The notes below the pieces were generated by a model, which did not search any database, had not been told where the DNA came from, and saw only the letters and a list, made by a program, of their open reading frames with translations. Positions 62,260 to 64,000 of a stretch of 64,000 bases of DNA are shown here, in pieces (position 1 is the stretch's first letter; the number at the start of each line of letters is the position of its first letter). Both the position numbers and the translations under genes were made by a program. The DNA lies in assembly GCA_951812745.1 (NCBI GenBank), contig OX638327.1, positions 868,001 to 932,000 on the forward strand. Direction: 5' to 3'. This stretch comes from an uncultured Nitrospirales bacterium. Its GTDB lineage: Bacteria > Nitrospirota > Nitrospiria > Nitrospirales > UBA8639.

Positions 62260-63630
62260 CTACGAAGCCGACGTCACCACGTGATCGAATACTTCACCGA
62301 CTTCGTGCACCCCAAAGAGTTCGATCCCCGGGTTACTCAACTGCTTGGTGATGTTCCCCTGAGGCAACACGCACCGCTGAAAGCCCAGTTTCATGGCTTC
62401 ACGAATTCGCAAATCGACCTGACTGACGGGCCGAATCTCCCCTCCCAAGCCGACTTCCCCAATACAACACGTCTGCCCGTCGAGGGCATGGTCGCGAAAA
62501 CTGGAGACAATCGCCGCGACGATACCAACGTCTATCGCGGGCTCGTCGAGTCGAAGCCCACCCACCACGTTGAGATACACGTCTTGTCCGGACAGGTGTA
62601 ATCCCAATCGTTTTTCCACCACGGCGAGCAACAGGGCCACACGATTCAATTCTATACCATTCGCCATACGCTTGGGCATTGCATACCCCGTGGCCGTGAC
62701 CAGGGCTTGCAGTTCAACCAGAATCGGCCGACTGCCTTCCAGACTCGACACCACGACCGACCCCGTGCTCCTGGCAGGCCGTCCCGCCAAAAACAGTTCG
62801 GACGGATTTGTCACCTCCTGCAACCCTTCATCGTTCATTTCAAACACGCCGATTTCATTGGTCGCTCCGAACCGATTCTTCACGGCCCGCAGGATACGGT
62901 AGGCGTGGCTCTTGTCGCCTTCGAAATACAGGACAGTATCGACGATATGCTCAAGCAGTTTAGGACCGGCAATCATGCCCTCTTTCGTCACGTGCCCGAT
63001 AAGGAAGACCGGCACACCCGTTCGTTTGGCGTACCACATGAGCTGGCACGCCACTTCCTGCACCTGACTGATCGTTCCGGGAGCGGACGTCACCTGGTCG
63101 GTGTGGACGGTCTGGACGGAATCCACCACCAGGGCCGTCGGACAAAGGGTGTCTGCGACCTTGAGCACGCCTTCGAGAGAGGTTTCCGTTAGAATGTACA
63201 ACGAGGAACTCAAGACGCCCAGACGATCCCCGCGCATTTTGATCTGTTGAGCGGATTCTTCTCCCGTCACGTAAAGCACCGGCGGATTGCGTTGCTCCAA
63301 CCCGTGCAGGGTCTGAAGCAGCAAGGTGGTTTTCCCGATGCCGGGATCGCCGCCGACCAGGACGATCGATCCGGGCACGACGCCACCACCGAGAACGCGA
63401 TCCAGTTCAGTCAAGCCGGTAGCAAAACGGATCTCTTTGGTGACGGCCACTTCATTGATCGGCACCGCAGATTCTTTGTCGCCGACCGCTCTCTGCCCAC
63501 GAAGCCGAACCGTGGTTTCCTCTTTCAGGGAATTCCACTGACCGCAATCCGGACAACGCCCGGCCCACCGCGGCGTTTGGCTTCCACACTCCTGGCAGAC
63601 GAAAATCGTGCGAGGTTTACCGGTCTTCAT
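62260..63630 (-). CDS. radA: DNA repair protein RadA
   Basis: The 456-residue protein has an N-terminal zinc ribbon (CQECGSQTPRWAGRCPDCGQ), a RecA-like ATPase with Walker A GGDPGIGKTTLLLQ near 93 and the RadA motif KNRFGATNEIGVF near 255, and a C-terminal Lon-like domain. It speeds branch migration in recombination. It lies 33 bases after the edge-truncated gene. Confidence 0.94.
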   Translation of the reverse strand: MKTGKPRTIFVCQECGSQTPRWAGRCPDCGQWNSLKEETTVRLRGQRAVGDKESAVPINEVAVTKEIRFATGLTELDRVLGGGVVPGSIVLVGGDPGIGKTTLLLQTLHGLEQRNPPVLYVTGEESAQQIKMRGDRLGVLSSSLYILTETSLEGVLKVADTLCPTALVVDSVQTVHTDQVTSAPGTISQVQEVACQLMWYAKRTGVPVFLIGHVTKEGMIAGPKLLEHIVDTVLYFEGDKSHAYRILRAVKNRFGATNEIGVFEMNDEGLQEVTNPSELFLAGRPARSTGSVVVSSLEGSRPILVELQALVTATGYAMPKRMANGIELNRVALLLAVVEKRLGLHLSGQDVYLNVVGGLRLDEPAIDVGIVAAIVSSFRDHALDGQTCCIGEVGLGGEIRPVSQVDLRIREAMKLGFQRCVLPQGNITKQLSNPGIELFGVHEVGEVFDHVVTSAS

Positions 63631-63663
63631 AAGACGCTGGCATGGTCGTAGAGGCGTCTGAGG

Positions 63664-64000
63664 TCATAATTGTTTTCGGACTTCTTTCCATGAACTGACG
63701 ATCTTTGCACGCCGCGGGTATTTCCTTTTTTCCCTGGGATCGGGGAAGATCACCGTCTTGATCCGGTTTTTCACCAACGTCTGAGCAAACTCCCACGTTC
63801 GTCCGATACCGGCTTCCAGGTTATCCCACCCACCCTCTTTCAACTTTTCCATAAACGCCAACAAAGCTTTAGAATCCTGGGGAACCATTCTCGTAATCCC
63901 GACGGGAAATTCGTGCTGCCTCAACCATTCACGGGTTTCATGCAGCGCCGTGCCTTGATGCTCATGCACGTAAATCACGTTGTAATAAAATTCGGTCAAT
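63664..64000 (-). CDS. Unknown protein, 5' end outside the window
   Basis: The reverse strand is open from 63664 to the window edge. The last 111 residues start TEFYYNVIYVHEHQGTALHE and end RRAKIVSSWKEVRKQL, with TREWLRQHEFPVG and NRIKTVIFPDPREKRKYPRR. There is a loose resemblance to HAD-like phosphatase tails, but I cannot support a family. It is upstream of radA on the same strand. Confidence 0.4.
   Translation of the reverse strand, partial: LTEFYYNVIYVHEHQGTALHETREWLRQHEFPVGITRMVPQDSKALLAFMEKLKEGGWDNLEAGIGRTWEFAQTLVKNRIKTVIFPDPREKRKYPRRAKIVSSWKEVRKQL

Noticed and set aside
1-64000. CRISPR array
   Set aside because: The dispersed repeats are single copies between genes, with no regular spacing of repeat and spacer.

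Overview
The window looks like a chromosomal segment of a Gram-negative, LPS-bearing bacterium. The gene content suggests the phylum Nitrospirota, most likely Nitrospira or a close relative. This is inferred from the mix of genes: LptF/LptG/LpxD/KdsC lipid A and Kdo functions, a two-subunit pyruvate carboxylase, a molybdate uptake locus with an alginate-export-type porin, a ThiS/MoaD sulfur-carrier gene cluster with threonine-synthase and JAMM genes, and abundant short palindromic intergenic repeats. No 16S gene is present, so the assignment is not proven. Coding density is high and genes are typical housekeeping size. Two tRNAs were found (Gly-CCC and Thr-UGU), and no CRISPR array, rRNA or intact insertion sequence.

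Layout. 0-3 kb: the 5' part of a DUF3108 protein, then an AT-rich accessory patch with a P-loop ATPase of the Sll1717 kind. 3-10 kb: cell-envelope sugar and LPS genes (phosphomannomutase, ManC, KdsC, LptF, LptG, LpxD). 10-16 kb: small and accessory genes, including YacG, a Spy/CpxP-like lipoprotein, an NDH-2-like oxidoreductase fused to cyclic-nucleotide and CBS domains, an orphan MNT nucleotidyltransferase and a MazEF pair, followed by tRNA-Gly. 16-21 kb: a leftward cluster of a GHL13-like lipoprotein, gcvH, lpdA, comEA-like and tyrS. 21-24 kb: ndk, a lytic transglycosylase, a frameshifted coiled-coil gene and a sirtuin.

24.2-29.4 kb is the most interesting region: a compact rightward cluster with two ubiquitin-like sulfur carriers, each placed beside its own PLP enzyme and its own E1-like activating enzyme (carrier 1, cysteine synthase, E1; threonine-synthase-like enzyme, carrier 2, NIL-domain protein, E1), closed by a JAMM metallopeptidase. 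Both carriers extend past the C-terminal Gly-Gly, so a protease is needed to expose it. I read this as a protein-thiocarboxylate route to cysteine and probably also to homocysteine.

29.5-35.4 kb: a molybdate locus (XRE-PBP regulator, porin, modA, modB, modC), which would fit an organism that depends on molybdoenzymes. 35.5-45.2 kb: M3 oligopeptidase, QueC, cytochrome c, a DksA-like protein with a histone-like tail, Apt, acylphosphatase, HemY/HemG and HemE, and small unknowns. 45.3-57 kb: a PstS-like protein, pyruvate carboxylase A and B, a hydrolase, Lon, ThiL, a DUF2062 protein and an HD-domain phosphohydrolase. 57-64 kb: tRNA-Thr, then a leftward run of PpiB, a YCF48-like repeat protein, TatC, a DUF465 protein, RimI, TsaB, a DUF4292-like lipoprotein, RadA and an edge-truncated unknown.

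Four families of short palindromic repeats are scattered between genes. One copy exactly fills the gap between lptF and lptG, and another supplies the stop codon of the DUF2062 gene.
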